Assembly: GCA_031285215.1 (NCBI GenBank)
Contig: JAITWQ010000226.1
Span: 1 to 6,712 of the forward strand
DNA length: 6,712 nucleotides
Direction of reading: 5' to 3'
Source of the DNA: Syntrophobacterales bacterium
GTDB lineage: Bacteria > Desulfobacterota > Syntrophia > Syntrophales > JAAYKM01
Position numbers and translations under genes: made by a program. Shown here piece after piece: positions 1 to 6,471 of this stretch. A model generated the notes under the pieces. That model was given only the letters and a program-made list of their open reading frames with translations, searched no databases and had not been told where the DNA came from. How positions within the stretch are numbered: the first letter of the stretch is position 1; the number at the start of each line of letters is the position of its first letter.

Positions 1-510
1 TTTAAACTTAAAGACGCTTTGAGGCGGAAATGGCAGTGCGCCACCATTCAGTGCGATTTCACCCTGCCCCTGCGCTTTGATCTTTCTTATATCGGCTCAG
101 ACGGGGAAAAACATCGCCCCGTCATGCTGCATCGCGTTATTTTAGGAGCGATAGAGCGTTTTATGGGGGTTTTAATTGAACATTATGCGGGGGCGTTTCC
201 CTTGTGGCTTTCGCCCGTTCAGGCGGTTCTGGTTACCGTCACGGACAGCCAAATACCTTATGGCGAGCAGGTTTATCAAAAAATGAAAAGCGCCGGTATT
301 CGTGTGGAACGCGACTTCCGTAACGAAAAATTAGGCTATAAAATTCGTGAAGGTCAGCTGCAAAAAACACCTTATATGGTAGTCATCGGCGACCGCGAGG
401 TGGAAATGGGAAAAGTCACACCCCGTATGCGCGACGGCCGGAGTTTGGATTCCATGACTCCGGAAGAATTTATTGACTTAATCACAGGGGAAAGCAGCCA
501 ATATCATTAA
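1..510 (+). CDS. thrS: Threonyl-tRNA synthetase, C-terminal part (5' truncated by window)
   Basis: Threonyl-tRNA synthetase attaches threonine to tRNA-Thr in the cytoplasm. The reading frame is open from base 1 ([20 protein letters not shown]) to the TAA at 508-510, giving the last 169 residues of a protein normally about 640 long; the start lies outside the window. The first ~60 residues are the end of the class II catalytic core: the stretch [13 protein letters not shown], then motif 3 with its [11 protein letters not shown] signature, whose arginine contacts ATP in the family. From about residue 73 ([12 protein letters not shown]) begins the anticodon-binding domain, with the typical [20 protein letters not shown] segment. 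No frameshift is seen. It lies 68 bases ahead of infC, the usual thrS-infC neighbourhood. The call rests on near-continuous similarity to remembered ThrRS sequences. Confidence 0.97.
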   Translation, partial: FKLKDALRRKWQCATIQCDFTLPLRFDLSYIGSDGEKHRPVMLHRVILGAIERFMGVLIEHYAGAFPLWLSPVQAVLVTVTDSQIPYGEQVYQKMKSAGIRVERDFRNEKLGYKIREGQLQKTPYMVVIGDREVEMGKVTPRMRDGRSLDSMTPEEFIDLITGESSQYH

Positions 511-565
511 TATATACGGGCAGGTTTATTTGCCTTGCCGTTTATCTGTTCATATGGTTTTTTTA

Positions 566-581
566 AAGGAGGTGTCACATA
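566..581 (+). promoter_or_regulatory. infC ribosome binding site with rare AUA start codon
   Basis: AAGGAGGTG at 566-574 matches the anti-Shine-Dalgarno sequence almost completely, and the GGAGG core sits six bases before the ATA at 579-581. This site decides the infC start, because the frame is closed by TAA at 564-566 and contains no ATG, GTG or TTG before 756. In E. coli the equivalent AUU start is discriminated against by IF3 itself, so free IF3 lowers its own translation. A strong ribosome binding site paired with a poor start codon fits the same negative feedback. Confidence 0.85.
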
Positions 582-1088
582 GCTAAGGATTTACGGATCA
601 ATCAGGAAATAAAAGCTCAGCAGGTACGGGTTATTGATGCAGAAGGCGGGCAGCTTGGTATTATTACTCTCGCCGATGCTTTACTGGAGGCGGGCCGCTC
701 CGGCCTTGACCTCGTAGAGGTTTCTCCGGGCGCGGAACCTCCCGTTTGCCGGATTATGGATTATGGAAAGTTCAGGTATCAGCAAAATAAAAAATTGCAG
801 ATGGCCAAAAAAAACCAGACCATGATCCAGGTAAAAGAAATACGATTCCGCCCCAAGACCGATGAGCATGATTTGGATGTAAAAATAAGGCAAATAAAAA
901 AATTCCTTGAACAGCAGGATAAAGTAAAGATTTCGATTATGTTCAGGGGCAGAGAAATTGTATATACGGACATTGGCCGCGAGATGATGCAATATGTCAA
1001 ACAGGAATTGGAAGACCTTGCCTGTTTTGACCAGGAACCTCGCCTGGAAGGAAGAAACATGGTCATGATTGTATCTCCCAAAAAGTGA
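579..1088 (+). CDS. infC: Translation initiation factor IF-3, ATA start codon
   Basis: IF3 binds the 30S subunit, keeps it apart from 50S and checks start-codon/initiator-tRNA pairing. The 169-residue product begins (M)[19 protein letters not shown] and contains the family hallmarks [20 protein letters not shown] in the N-terminal domain, a lysine-rich linker, then the C-terminal domain with [30 protein letters not shown] and [14 protein letters not shown]. coli IF3 has 180 residues. The first in-frame ATG (756) would delete the whole N-terminal domain before MDYGK, so it is not the start. The in-frame TAA at 564-566 limits the 5' end, and the only sensible start is ATA at 579, six bases after GGAGG (568-572). 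An AUU, AUC or AUA start is known for infC and lets IF3 repress its own synthesis; that this happens here is inference. rpmI follows after 34 bases. Confidence 0.96.
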   Translation: MAKDLRINQEIKAQQVRVIDAEGGQLGIITLADALLEAGRSGLDLVEVSPGAEPPVCRIMDYGKFRYQQNKKLQMAKKNQTMIQVKEIRFRPKTDEHDLDVKIRQIKKFLEQQDKVKISIMFRGREIVYTDIGREMMQYVKQELEDLACFDQEPRLEGRNMVMIVSPKK

Positions 1089-1122
1089 GACAGGACGCAA
1101 TAAGAAGAAGAGGAGCAATAAA

Positions 1123-1320
1123 ATGCCAAAATTAAAAACCCACCGAGGGGCTGCGAAGCGCTTTTCCGTAACGGGACAGGGAAAGGTGAAAAGAAACAGG
1201 GCTTACGCGAGCCATATTCTGACGTCCAAGACGACGAAAAGAAAGAGGCATCTGCGAAAATCCGCCATCTTAGACACGCGGGATACGCCAGGGATTAAGC
1301 GATTGATTCCCTACCTGTAA
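1123..1320 (+). CDS. rpmI: 50S ribosomal protein L35 (bL35)
   Basis: A 65-residue, very basic protein of the large ribosomal subunit. It starts [20 protein letters not shown], the bL35 signature (normally MPKxKTxxGAAKRF), continues through a lysine/arginine-rich middle ([20 protein letters not shown]) and ends GIKRLIPYL, close to the usual bL35 C-terminus. Length matches the family (about 65). The ATG at 1123 is preceded by GAGGAG at 1110-1115 with a seven-base spacer, which rules out the longer in-frame reading from 1069 that runs back into infC. It lies between infC and rplT, the standard IF3-L35-L20 cluster. Confidence 0.96.
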   Translation: MPKLKTHRGAAKRFSVTGQGKVKRNRAYASHILTSKTTKRKRHLRKSAILDTRDTPGIKRLIPYL

Positions 1321-1366
1321 TACGTATTCCCTTATTGATAAGTTACACGAAAACCAGGAGAAAAAA

Positions 1367-1726
1367 ATGCCAAGGGTAAAAAGAGCAATCACCGCGAAGA
1401 AAAAGCGAAGAAAAATACTGAAATGGACGAAGGGCTTTTTTGGCGCCAGAAGCCGGCTTTTAAAGACGGCGACAGAAGCCGCCGACCGTTCCATGAAATA
1501 CGCTTACAGGGACAGGCGAGTGAGAAAAAGAGATTTTCGCAAGTTGTGGATTGCGCGGATCAACGCCGCCGCAAAGCTGAACGACATGACGTACAGCCGT
1601 TTCATTGCCGGCATCAAAAAGGCAGGCCTTGTTCTGGACAGAAAAATTCTGGCGGATCTGGCCGTCTATGATCCCCAGGCCTTTTCGACAATAGCCTCCA
1701 TGGCAAAGGATGAAATCGCAACATGA
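1367..1726 (+). CDS. rplT: 50S ribosomal protein L20 (bL20)
   Basis: bL20 binds 23S rRNA early in 50S assembly. The 119-residue product starts MPRVKRAITAKKKRRKILKW with the long basic N-terminal extension, followed by GFFGARSRLLKTA, the YAYRDRRVRKRDFRKLWI core and RINAAAKLNDMTYSRFIAGI, all highly typical; family length is about 117-119. The ATG at 1367 has AGGAG at 1356-1360, six bases upstream. In several bacteria L20 also represses its own operon by binding mRNA near rpmI/rplT; no such site was identified here. The TGA stop (1724-1726) overlaps the pheS ATG, so the two genes are probably translationally coupled. Confidence 0.97.
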   Translation: MPRVKRAITAKKKRRKILKWTKGFFGARSRLLKTATEAADRSMKYAYRDRRVRKRDFRKLWIARINAAAKLNDMTYSRFIAGIKKAGLVLDRKILADLAVYDPQAFSTIASMAKDEIAT

Positions 1727-2739
1727 TGGTGCAGCTGGAAGAACTTCAGAACGAGGCAGAAGGAGAGATAGGAGCTGCCAGATCTGAAAAGGAGCTTCTG
1801 GATATTCGCACACGGTATCTTGGGCGCAGGGGCATCCTCACCGGCCTTCTTCGCGATATAAGTAAGGTTTCCCTTCAAGACCGCCCTCTTTTGGGAAAAA
1901 AGGGCAACGATGTCAAAGATTTTCTGACAGAAAAGATTGACATGGCCCTCTCCCTCATAAGGGACGCGGATAAAGAAGAGGCTATTGTCCAGGAAACAAT
2001 AGACGTCACTTTAGAAGGCAGGCGCATCAAACCGGGGCGTCTGCATCCCATTACGCAAGTTAAAAATGAAATTTGCGCCATTTTTTCATCTCTGGGTTTT
2101 TCTATCGAAGAGGGGCCCGAAGTAGAGCGGGAGTATTACAATTTTGAAGCCCTCAATATTCCCGATGATCATCCTGCAAGGGACATGCAGGATACCTTTT
2201 ATATTGAAAACGATATTTTATTAAGAACGCATACCTCTCCTGTTCAGGTGCGGGTCATGCAGGATCAGGCCCCGCCCATCAGGATTCTTTCTCCCGGGCG
2301 CGTTTACCGGCCTGATTTCGATATATCTCATACGCCCATGTTTCATCAGATTGAAGGCCTTCTCGTTGATAAGGGGGTATGTTTTGCCGACTTAAAAGGG
2401 GTTCTCACGATTTTTTTGCAGGGTGTTTTTGGAAAAAAAACAATTGTTCGTTTCCGCCCCAGTTTTTTCCCCTTCACAGAACCGAGTGCGGAAATTGATA
2501 TTCAATGTACCATGTGTCAGGGTAAGGGGTGCAGAATCTGCGGTCAAACAGGCTGGCTGGAAATTTTAGGGGCAGGTATGGTTGATCCGAATGTTTTCAG
2601 GAATGTAAATTATGATCCTGACGAATATTCCGGATTTGCCTTCGGGCTGGGTATTGAACGAGTTGCCATGCTGAAATACGGCATCTCGGATATTCGTTTA
2701 TTTTTTGAAAATGATTGGCGATTTTTGAGTCAGTTCTGA
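1723..2739 (+). CDS. pheS: Phenylalanyl-tRNA synthetase alpha subunit
   Basis: Catalytic subunit of the (alpha-beta)2 enzyme that charges tRNA-Phe. The 338 residues (family about 330-350) comprise an N-terminal tRNA-binding helical arm (about 1-85) and a class II core: LRTHTSPVQVRVM near residue 170, motif 2 with GRVYRPDFDISHTPMFHQIE near 190-212, and motif 3 with GFAFGLGIERVAML near 303-316. FPFTEPSAEIDI is also standard. A cluster C262-x2-C265-x4-C270-x2-C273 precedes GWLEILGAGMVDPNV; this putative metal knuckle is known in many bacterial PheS proteins but absent from the E. coli type. ATG at 1723 overlaps the rplT stop (ATGA), and a second ATG follows at 1726, so the start could be three bases later. 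AAAGGA at 1705-1710 is the likely, rather distant, ribosome site. No pheM-like leader gene fits between rplT and pheS. Confidence 0.97.
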   Translation: MMVQLEELQNEAEGEIGAARSEKELLDIRTRYLGRRGILTGLLRDISKVSLQDRPLLGKKGNDVKDFLTEKIDMALSLIRDADKEEAIVQETIDVTLEGRRIKPGRLHPITQVKNEICAIFSSLGFSIEEGPEVEREYYNFEALNIPDDHPARDMQDTFYIENDILLRTHTSPVQVRVMQDQAPPIRILSPGRVYRPDFDISHTPMFHQIEGLLVDKGVCFADLKGVLTIFLQGVFGKKTIVRFRPSFFPFTEPSAEIDIQCTMCQGKGCRICGQTGWLEILGAGMVDPNVFRNVNYDPDEYSGFAFGLGIERVAMLKYGISDIRLFFENDWRFLSQF

Positions 2740-2801
2740 AAGAACCGCTTTCCCAGAAACCATGTTAAGCTGATATTTTATCAAAGTTATTAGGAAAACC
2801 C

Positions 2802-5225
2802 ATGCTGGTAAGCATAAAATGGCTTAAAGATTATGTAGATTTTGACCTGACGCCTGCAGAACTCGCGCATAAGTTGACGATGGCGGGTCTGGAAGTTGAT
2901 GGGATAGAGCAGAAAGGACCATCGTTTGCGGGCGTGGTGGTGGGAAAGATTCTTTCCATTGCCCCCCATCCCAACGCGGACAAGCTTTCCTTGTGTGTTG
3001 TTTCCACGGGAAAGAAAAACTATTCCGTTGTCTGCGGCGCTCCCAATATCAAAGAAGGTATGCTCGCCCCCTTTGCCATGGTTGGTGCAACCATTCCCGG
3101 CGGATATACGATTAAGAGATCGCAGATACGGGGCGAGTTTTCAGAGGGAATGCTCTGCTCCGAAGGAGAGCTGGAGATCGGCGACGACAGTACGGGCATT
3201 ATGGCGCTGCCTGATCATCTGCCCCTCGGCCAGGAGCTGGCCCACATCCTTGATTTAACGGATGTGGTTCTGGATGTCAGTATCACGGCCAACCGTTCCG
3301 ATTGTCTTAGCATGATCGGCTTTGCCCGCGAAATTGCCGCCCTCACAAACGGTCAGGTCAAGTATCCCCATATCAGTCTGCAAGAGGGAAGCGACAAGGT
3401 TCACGACATGACGTCCGTTACTATCGAAGACCCGGATCTCTGTCCCCACTATACGGCACGCGTACTGAAAAATGTCAAAATCGCCCCCTCCCCTTTCTGG
3501 ATGAAACAGCGTCTGGAGGCGGTGGGCATCCGCGCCATCAACAACGTTGTTGACGTGACCAACTACGTCATGATGGAGTTCGGCCAGCCTTTGCACGCCT
3601 TCGATTTCCGCTTTCTGGAAGAAGGACGCATCGTTGTCAGACGCTCACGCCAGGATGAAACTTTTGTTTCCCTGGACGAGAAAGAAAGAATCCTCCGCAA
3701 AGACACTCTGATGATCTGCGATGGCAAGAAGCCCGCCGCCATTGCCGGTATTATGGGCGGCCTCAACTCGGAAATCAAAGACGATACGGAAACCGTCTTT
3801 TTGGAAAGCGCCTATTTTCTGCCCACCTCCATCCGCAAATCTGCACGGTGGCTGGGTATGCAAACCGACGCCTCATATCGTTTTGAACGCGGCATTGACC
3901 CCCAGGGGGTCGTGAAAAGCCTGGAACGGGCGGCGCAGCTGATTCAGCAAACGGCAGGAGCCGCCATTTGCAAAGGCATTGTTGATGAGTATCCCCGCAA
4001 ATCAGACGCGGTGAAAACCGTTTCTCTGCGTACAAGCCATGTAAACCGTATTCTGGGCGCATCTCTGACGGACGAAGTCATTGTTGATACGCTGACGCGC
4101 CTTAATATGGGCGTTACGAAGACAGGCGAACAGGGCGTTTATCTTGTACATCCTCCCAGCTATCGCGTGGATACGGATCGTGAAATTGATCTCATCGAAG
4201 AAATCGCGCGGTTAGTGGGTTACGACCAAATTGCGCCCAGACTTTCCGGCATTGCCGTACAGCCTCTGACCAAAAAACCAAAGGAAATTTTAACAGAAAA
4301 GGTCTCCAGTATCCTGACCGGCTGCGGCTTTTCCGAAGTAATTCACTACAGTTTCGTGACTCCCAAATCGTGCCGGATATTGAATATTCCCAGCGCAGAC
4401 AAACGCACGAAAATGCTCAAAATAGCCAATCCCCTGTCGGATGATCACAGTGTCATGAGATCAACCCTTGTTTACAGCCTGTTGAATACGATGAAAACCA
4501 ATGCCAATAACGGCTGTCACAATCTCAAGATTTTTGAAATAGGAAAAACCTTTATTGACGTCGGACGCCGTGTTCTTCCCCTGGAAAAGGAGTATCTTAG
4601 CGGTTTGATGACAGGCCTTACCTTTGGTGACTTCTGGCATTTAAAAGATTCCCCCGCCGACTTCTACAGTTTAAAAGGGGTTATGGAAGATTTACTGGAG
4701 ACCCTTAAAATCTCCCCCGTTGATTACGATACGTCGCAAACGGAACCTTATCTCCATCCCGGGCGGTCATGCGCCATCTTTGTCAATCGCGACCTGCTTG
4801 GTTTTTTGGGAGAGCTTCATCCACAGGTGCAGTCACGCATGGATTTGAAAAACAGGACCCTGGTTTTCGAACTGGAAATAGACATGCTGTGCCGCCACTT
4901 TACCGATCAGGTTCGTTACCACGAAATATCACGTTACCCGTCCGTTACGCGCGATGTGTCTCTCCTCATTCAGAAAAACATTGACGTGGCAAAAATCATG
5001 AGTATAAGCAAGTCTGTGGGCGAGGAATGGCTGGAAAAAGTCAATCCTTTTGATATATACGAAGGAGAAGGGGTTCCTCAAGGCATGAAAAGCATGGGAA
5101 TAAGATTTTCCTACCGTTCACCGGAACGAACCCTGAAAGACGAAGAAGTCAATACCGCGCACCGCAATATTGTGAACCATATCACCCGGGCAACGGGGGC
5201 AAAAATTCGCGGAGAAAATACTTAG
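2802..5225 (+). CDS. pheT: Phenylalanyl-tRNA synthetase beta subunit
   Basis: Beta subunit of PheRS, which binds tRNA-Phe and edits mischarged Tyr-tRNA-Phe. The 807 residues (E. coli 795) show the full domain order: N-terminal MLVSIKWLKDYVDFDLTPAE; an EMAP-like tRNA-binding OB fold at about 42-150 with HPNADKLSLCVV and VVCGAPNI; the B3/B4 editing domain at about 210-380 with INNVVDVTNYVM, GQPLHAFDF, AAIAGIMGG and DASYRFERGIDP; the B5 domain at about 405-475 with SYRVDTDREIDLIEEIARL; a catalytic-like core to about 700; and the C-terminal FDX-ACB anticodon-binding domain at about 705-806 (RYPSVTRDVSLL, then GIRFSYRSPERTL). The start is supported by AGGA at 2792-2795, six bases upstream. It follows pheS after 62 bases and precedes ihfA by 18. 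The frame is intact. Confidence 0.98.
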   Translation: MLVSIKWLKDYVDFDLTPAELAHKLTMAGLEVDGIEQKGPSFAGVVVGKILSIAPHPNADKLSLCVVSTGKKNYSVVCGAPNIKEGMLAPFAMVGATIPGGYTIKRSQIRGEFSEGMLCSEGELEIGDDSTGIMALPDHLPLGQELAHILDLTDVVLDVSITANRSDCLSMIGFAREIAALTNGQVKYPHISLQEGSDKVHDMTSVTIEDPDLCPHYTARVLKNVKIAPSPFWMKQRLEAVGIRAINNVVDVTNYVMMEFGQPLHAFDFRFLEEGRIVVRRSRQDETFVSLDEKERILRKDTLMICDGKKPAAIAGIMGGLNSEIKDDTETVFLESAYFLPTSIRKSARWLGMQTDASYRFERGIDPQGVVKSLERAAQLIQQTAGAAICKGIVDEYPRKSDAVKTVSLRTSHVNRILGASLTDEVIVDTLTRLNMGVTKTGEQGVYLVHPPSYRVDTDREIDLIEEIARLVGYDQIAPRLSGIAVQPLTKKPKEILTEKVSSILTGCGFSEVIHYSFVTPKSCRILNIPSADKRTKMLKIANPLSDDHSVMRSTLVYSLLNTMKTNANNGCHNLKIFEIGKTFIDVGRRVLPLEKEYLSGLMTGLTFGDFWHLKDSPADFYSLKGVMEDLLETLKISPVDYDTSQTEPYLHPGRSCAIFVNRDLLGFLGELHPQVQSRMDLKNRTLVFELEIDMLCRHFTDQVRYHEISRYPSVTRDVSLLIQKNIDVAKIMSISKSVGEEWLEKVNPFDIYEGEGVPQGMKSMGIRFSYRSPERTLKDEEVNTAHRNIVNHITRATGAKIRGENT

Positions 5226-5243
5226 GAAGTAACGGAGGTTAAA

Positions 5244-5519
5244 ATGACCAAGATTGATATTATTCAAAATGTATATGAGCGATTGGGAATTCCGAAAAAG
5301 GACTCGGCGCGTATCGTTGATTCCGTATTTGAGCTGATGAAAGATTCTCTCGCCCAGGGTAAAAAGATTAAAATTTCCGGATTCGGAAACTTCATCGTCA
5401 AAGAAAAGCAGCCCCGCCGCGGCCGCAATCCGCAGACAGGAGAAGAAATATCCATCTCCGCCAGAAGGGTTCTAACATTCAAATCCAGCCAGGTATTACG
5501 GCGCACCCTTAACGATTAA
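5244..5519 (+). CDS. ihfA: Integration host factor alpha subunit (HU/IHF family)
   Basis: Small DNA-bending protein of the HU/IHF family, likely the IHF alpha subunit that pairs with IhfB to make sharp bends at specific sites for recombination, replication and sigma-54 promoter control. The 91 residues start MTKIDIIQNVYERLGIPKKD (helical dimerisation half) and carry the family signature GKKIKISGFGNFIVKEK, then the DNA-binding beta arm RRGRNPQTGEEISISARRVL, which includes the intercalating proline of the RNP motif. E. coli IhfA is 99 residues; this one lacks part of the C-terminal tail. GGAGG at 5234-5238 is five bases before the ATG. Position directly after pheT matches ihfA (himA) in enterobacteria and supports alpha rather than HU, but sequence alone does not fully separate the two. 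Probably the last gene of the operon. Confidence 0.9.
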   Translation: MTKIDIIQNVYERLGIPKKDSARIVDSVFELMKDSLAQGKKIKISGFGNFIVKEKQPRRGRNPQTGEEISISARRVLTFKSSQVLRRTLND

Positions 5520-5837
5520 GACGTCTTATCTCCAATAATTCTCCCGTGGTCAGGCTTACATTTGTTATGCCCGGCTGCGGGTAAAGATGTCCGTATTTTC
5601 CTTCCGCAGCTCGCAATATGGTCATCATCCTGATATTTTGGGCTTGGATCAGACTAAACTTGATCATGAAAAGCCCGCCTCAGGCGGCTGAAGATCGTAC
5701 CAGAAATCAGGCCGATGGGAGAACCGAACATGTGCGGCCATCGCCCTGTTCGGCGGCCTGTTTCACGTCTTTCCGGCATTTACCGATTCTTTTTCGTACC
5801 ATGTTCCAGGCAGGGCCGGTCAGGAAAGATTCATCTC

Positions 5838-5862
5838 GCCGCATGTTAGATGCGGCCTTTTT
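5838..5862 (+). terminator. Rho-independent terminator downstream of ihfA
   Basis: GCCGCAT (5838-5844) pairs perfectly with ATGCGGC (5850-5856) around a five-base loop GTTAG. One C later there is a run of five T (5858-5862). The seven-base-pair, GC-rich stem and T-run are the classical form. It most likely ends the thrS-to-ihfA transcript, or a small RNA encoded just after ihfA, and separates the operon from the MerR gene. It lies about 320 bases after the ihfA stop, which is unusually far. Confidence 0.75.
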
Positions 5863-5924
5863 CCACTACATCCATGGTCTGGGGCAAAAAAGGGCGAAAC
5901 ATTTGCCATAAAATGGAAAAAACC

Positions 5925-5953
5925 TGATTACCCGTCAAGAGATGTGGTATATA
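5925..5953 (+). promoter_or_regulatory. Possible extended -10 promoter for the MerR gene
   Basis: TGGTATATA at 5945-5953 reads as an extended -10 element (TG, one base, then TATATA). The matching -35 position at 5925-5930 reads TGATTA and is a poor fit to TTGACA. It lies between the terminator at 5838-5862 and the MerR start at 6000, where a promoter would be expected. This is pattern matching on a short AT-rich stretch, so it is a weak call. Confidence 0.3.
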
Positions 5954-5999
5954 TGGTTTTCTGCAGCAGGGAACACATTTCCCCTTGGTTTGGAATTGT

Positions 6000-6326
6000 A
6001 TGGACGCGAATCTTCTTGACAAGACATTTTATCGCATTGGCGAGGTCAGCCGGCTTCTCCAGGTTGAGCCTTACGTAATCCGCTTCTGGGAAAAGGAATT
6101 CAGGCACATCAAACCGGAAAGAACGTCTTCGGGGCACCGCCTGTATCGGAAGAAAGACGTTGAGGCCCTCATTCTTATTAAAAATTTACTTCACGAGCAG
6201 CGTTTTACCATAAGAGGAGCCAAAAAGCATTTGGCGAAGGGGAAGGAAGAAAAGATAAAACCCTTTGACAGGCTTGTGGAAATAAAGGAAACCTTGGTTG
6301 AAATTCAAAATCTGATCAGCAGGTAA
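6000..6326 (+). CDS. Short MerR-family transcriptional regulator
   Basis: A 108-residue DNA-binding protein with a MerR winged helix-turn-helix at about residues 9-75: FYRIGEVSRLLQVEPYVIRF (recognition region), WEKEF, then SGHRLYRKKDVEALILIKNL, the typical second helix-turn-helix. The tail (about 80-108) is a short charged helix, IKPFDRLVEIKETLVEIQNL, suited to the antiparallel coiled-coil dimer. There is no effector domain and no cysteine pattern for metal sensing. Such short MerR proteins commonly follow ihfA in Desulfobacterota; their target is not known to me. ATG at 6000 was chosen because it directly precedes the domain. Its ribosome site (TGGA, 5991-5994) is poor, and an in-frame TTG at 5985 would add five residues, with AGGGA (5968-5972) as an alternative site. 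Confidence 0.85.
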   Translation: MDANLLDKTFYRIGEVSRLLQVEPYVIRFWEKEFRHIKPERTSSGHRLYRKKDVEALILIKNLLHEQRFTIRGAKKHLAKGKEEKIKPFDRLVEIKETLVEIQNLISR

Positions 6327-6408
6327 TTCCATTTAAAAAATCATTAAAACCCGCGTCCTCTCGTTTTCCCGTGTTTGCGGCGCAACGAACACTCCTTAAC
6401 GGCACATT

Positions 6409-6430
6409 AAAAACCGCCATGTCAGGCGCG
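6409..6430 (-). terminator. Probable terminator of the PHP-domain gene
   Basis: Read on the - strand, a GC-rich stem with one bulge (6430-6425 with 6418-6414, six-base loop 6424-6419) is followed by five T (6413-6409). It starts about 40 bases after the stop codon of the - strand gene ending at 6472. The stem has only five base pairs and a bulged base, so it is weaker than the ihfA terminator. No equally good terminator for the MerR gene was seen in the convergent gap 6327-6471. Confidence 0.45.
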
Positions 6431-6471
6431 GCGCTGCAACCGGCATCCGTTATCTTTCTAAATGGCGCTTG

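Larger units (their letters stand above)
5520..5999 (+). other. Gene-poor structured intergenic stretch; possible small RNA or long 3' UTR
   Basis: No credible protein gene lies between ihfA and the MerR gene. What is visible is a series of inverted repeats: GCTGCGG 5574-5580 with CCGCAGC 5604-5610; GGGCTT 5640-5645 with AAGCCC 5671-5676, enclosing GATCA 5647-5651 with TGATC 5661-5665; a bulged hairpin CAGGCCG 5708-5714 with CGGCCTG 5754-5760, continuing as CCGAACA 5724-5730 with TGTTCGG 5747-5753; and TCTTTCCGGC 5768-5777 with GCC 5815-5817 plus GGAAAGA 5823-5829. The series ends in a Rho-independent terminator at 5838-5862. The RNA could be the 3' UTR of the ihfA transcript or a separate transcript. 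No known RNA family (tRNA, tmRNA, RNase P, SRP RNA, common riboswitches) was recognised. Bases 5863-5999 hold only a possible promoter. Confidence 0.4.

Noticed and set aside
681..1129. Long - strand frames opposite infC
   Set aside because: They are antisense to a certain infC gene, rich in Phe/Leu/Ser as expected from the complement of a lysine-rich gene, and have no family resemblance.
1896..1902. A AAA AAG slippery heptamer in the pheS frame
   Set aside because: It is in the right phase for -1 frameshifting, but the result would be a short truncated PheS of no evident use, and no stimulatory stem-loop or upstream Shine-Dalgarno-like element was identified. Lysine codons of this kind are common.
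5708..5753. Resemblance of CAGGCCGATGGGAG to the SRP RNA core
   Set aside because: The conserved symmetric and asymmetric loop sequences and the GNRA-type tetraloop of SRP RNA are absent; only short GC-rich words match.
5618..5911. A 97-codon + strand open frame after ihfA
   Set aside because: It has no recognisable domain, mixed composition and no convincing ribosome site, and it runs through the inverted repeats and the terminator at 5838-5862. Most likely a chance frame.
6375..6385. TTGC/GCAA hairpin in the MerR-PHP gap as a terminator for the MerR gene
   Set aside because: The stem is only four base pairs and no T-run follows on the + strand.
5520..6471. Search for a tRNA gene near the operon end
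   Set aside because: No GGTTCRANYCC-type T-arm or matching acceptor stem was found in either gap on either strand.
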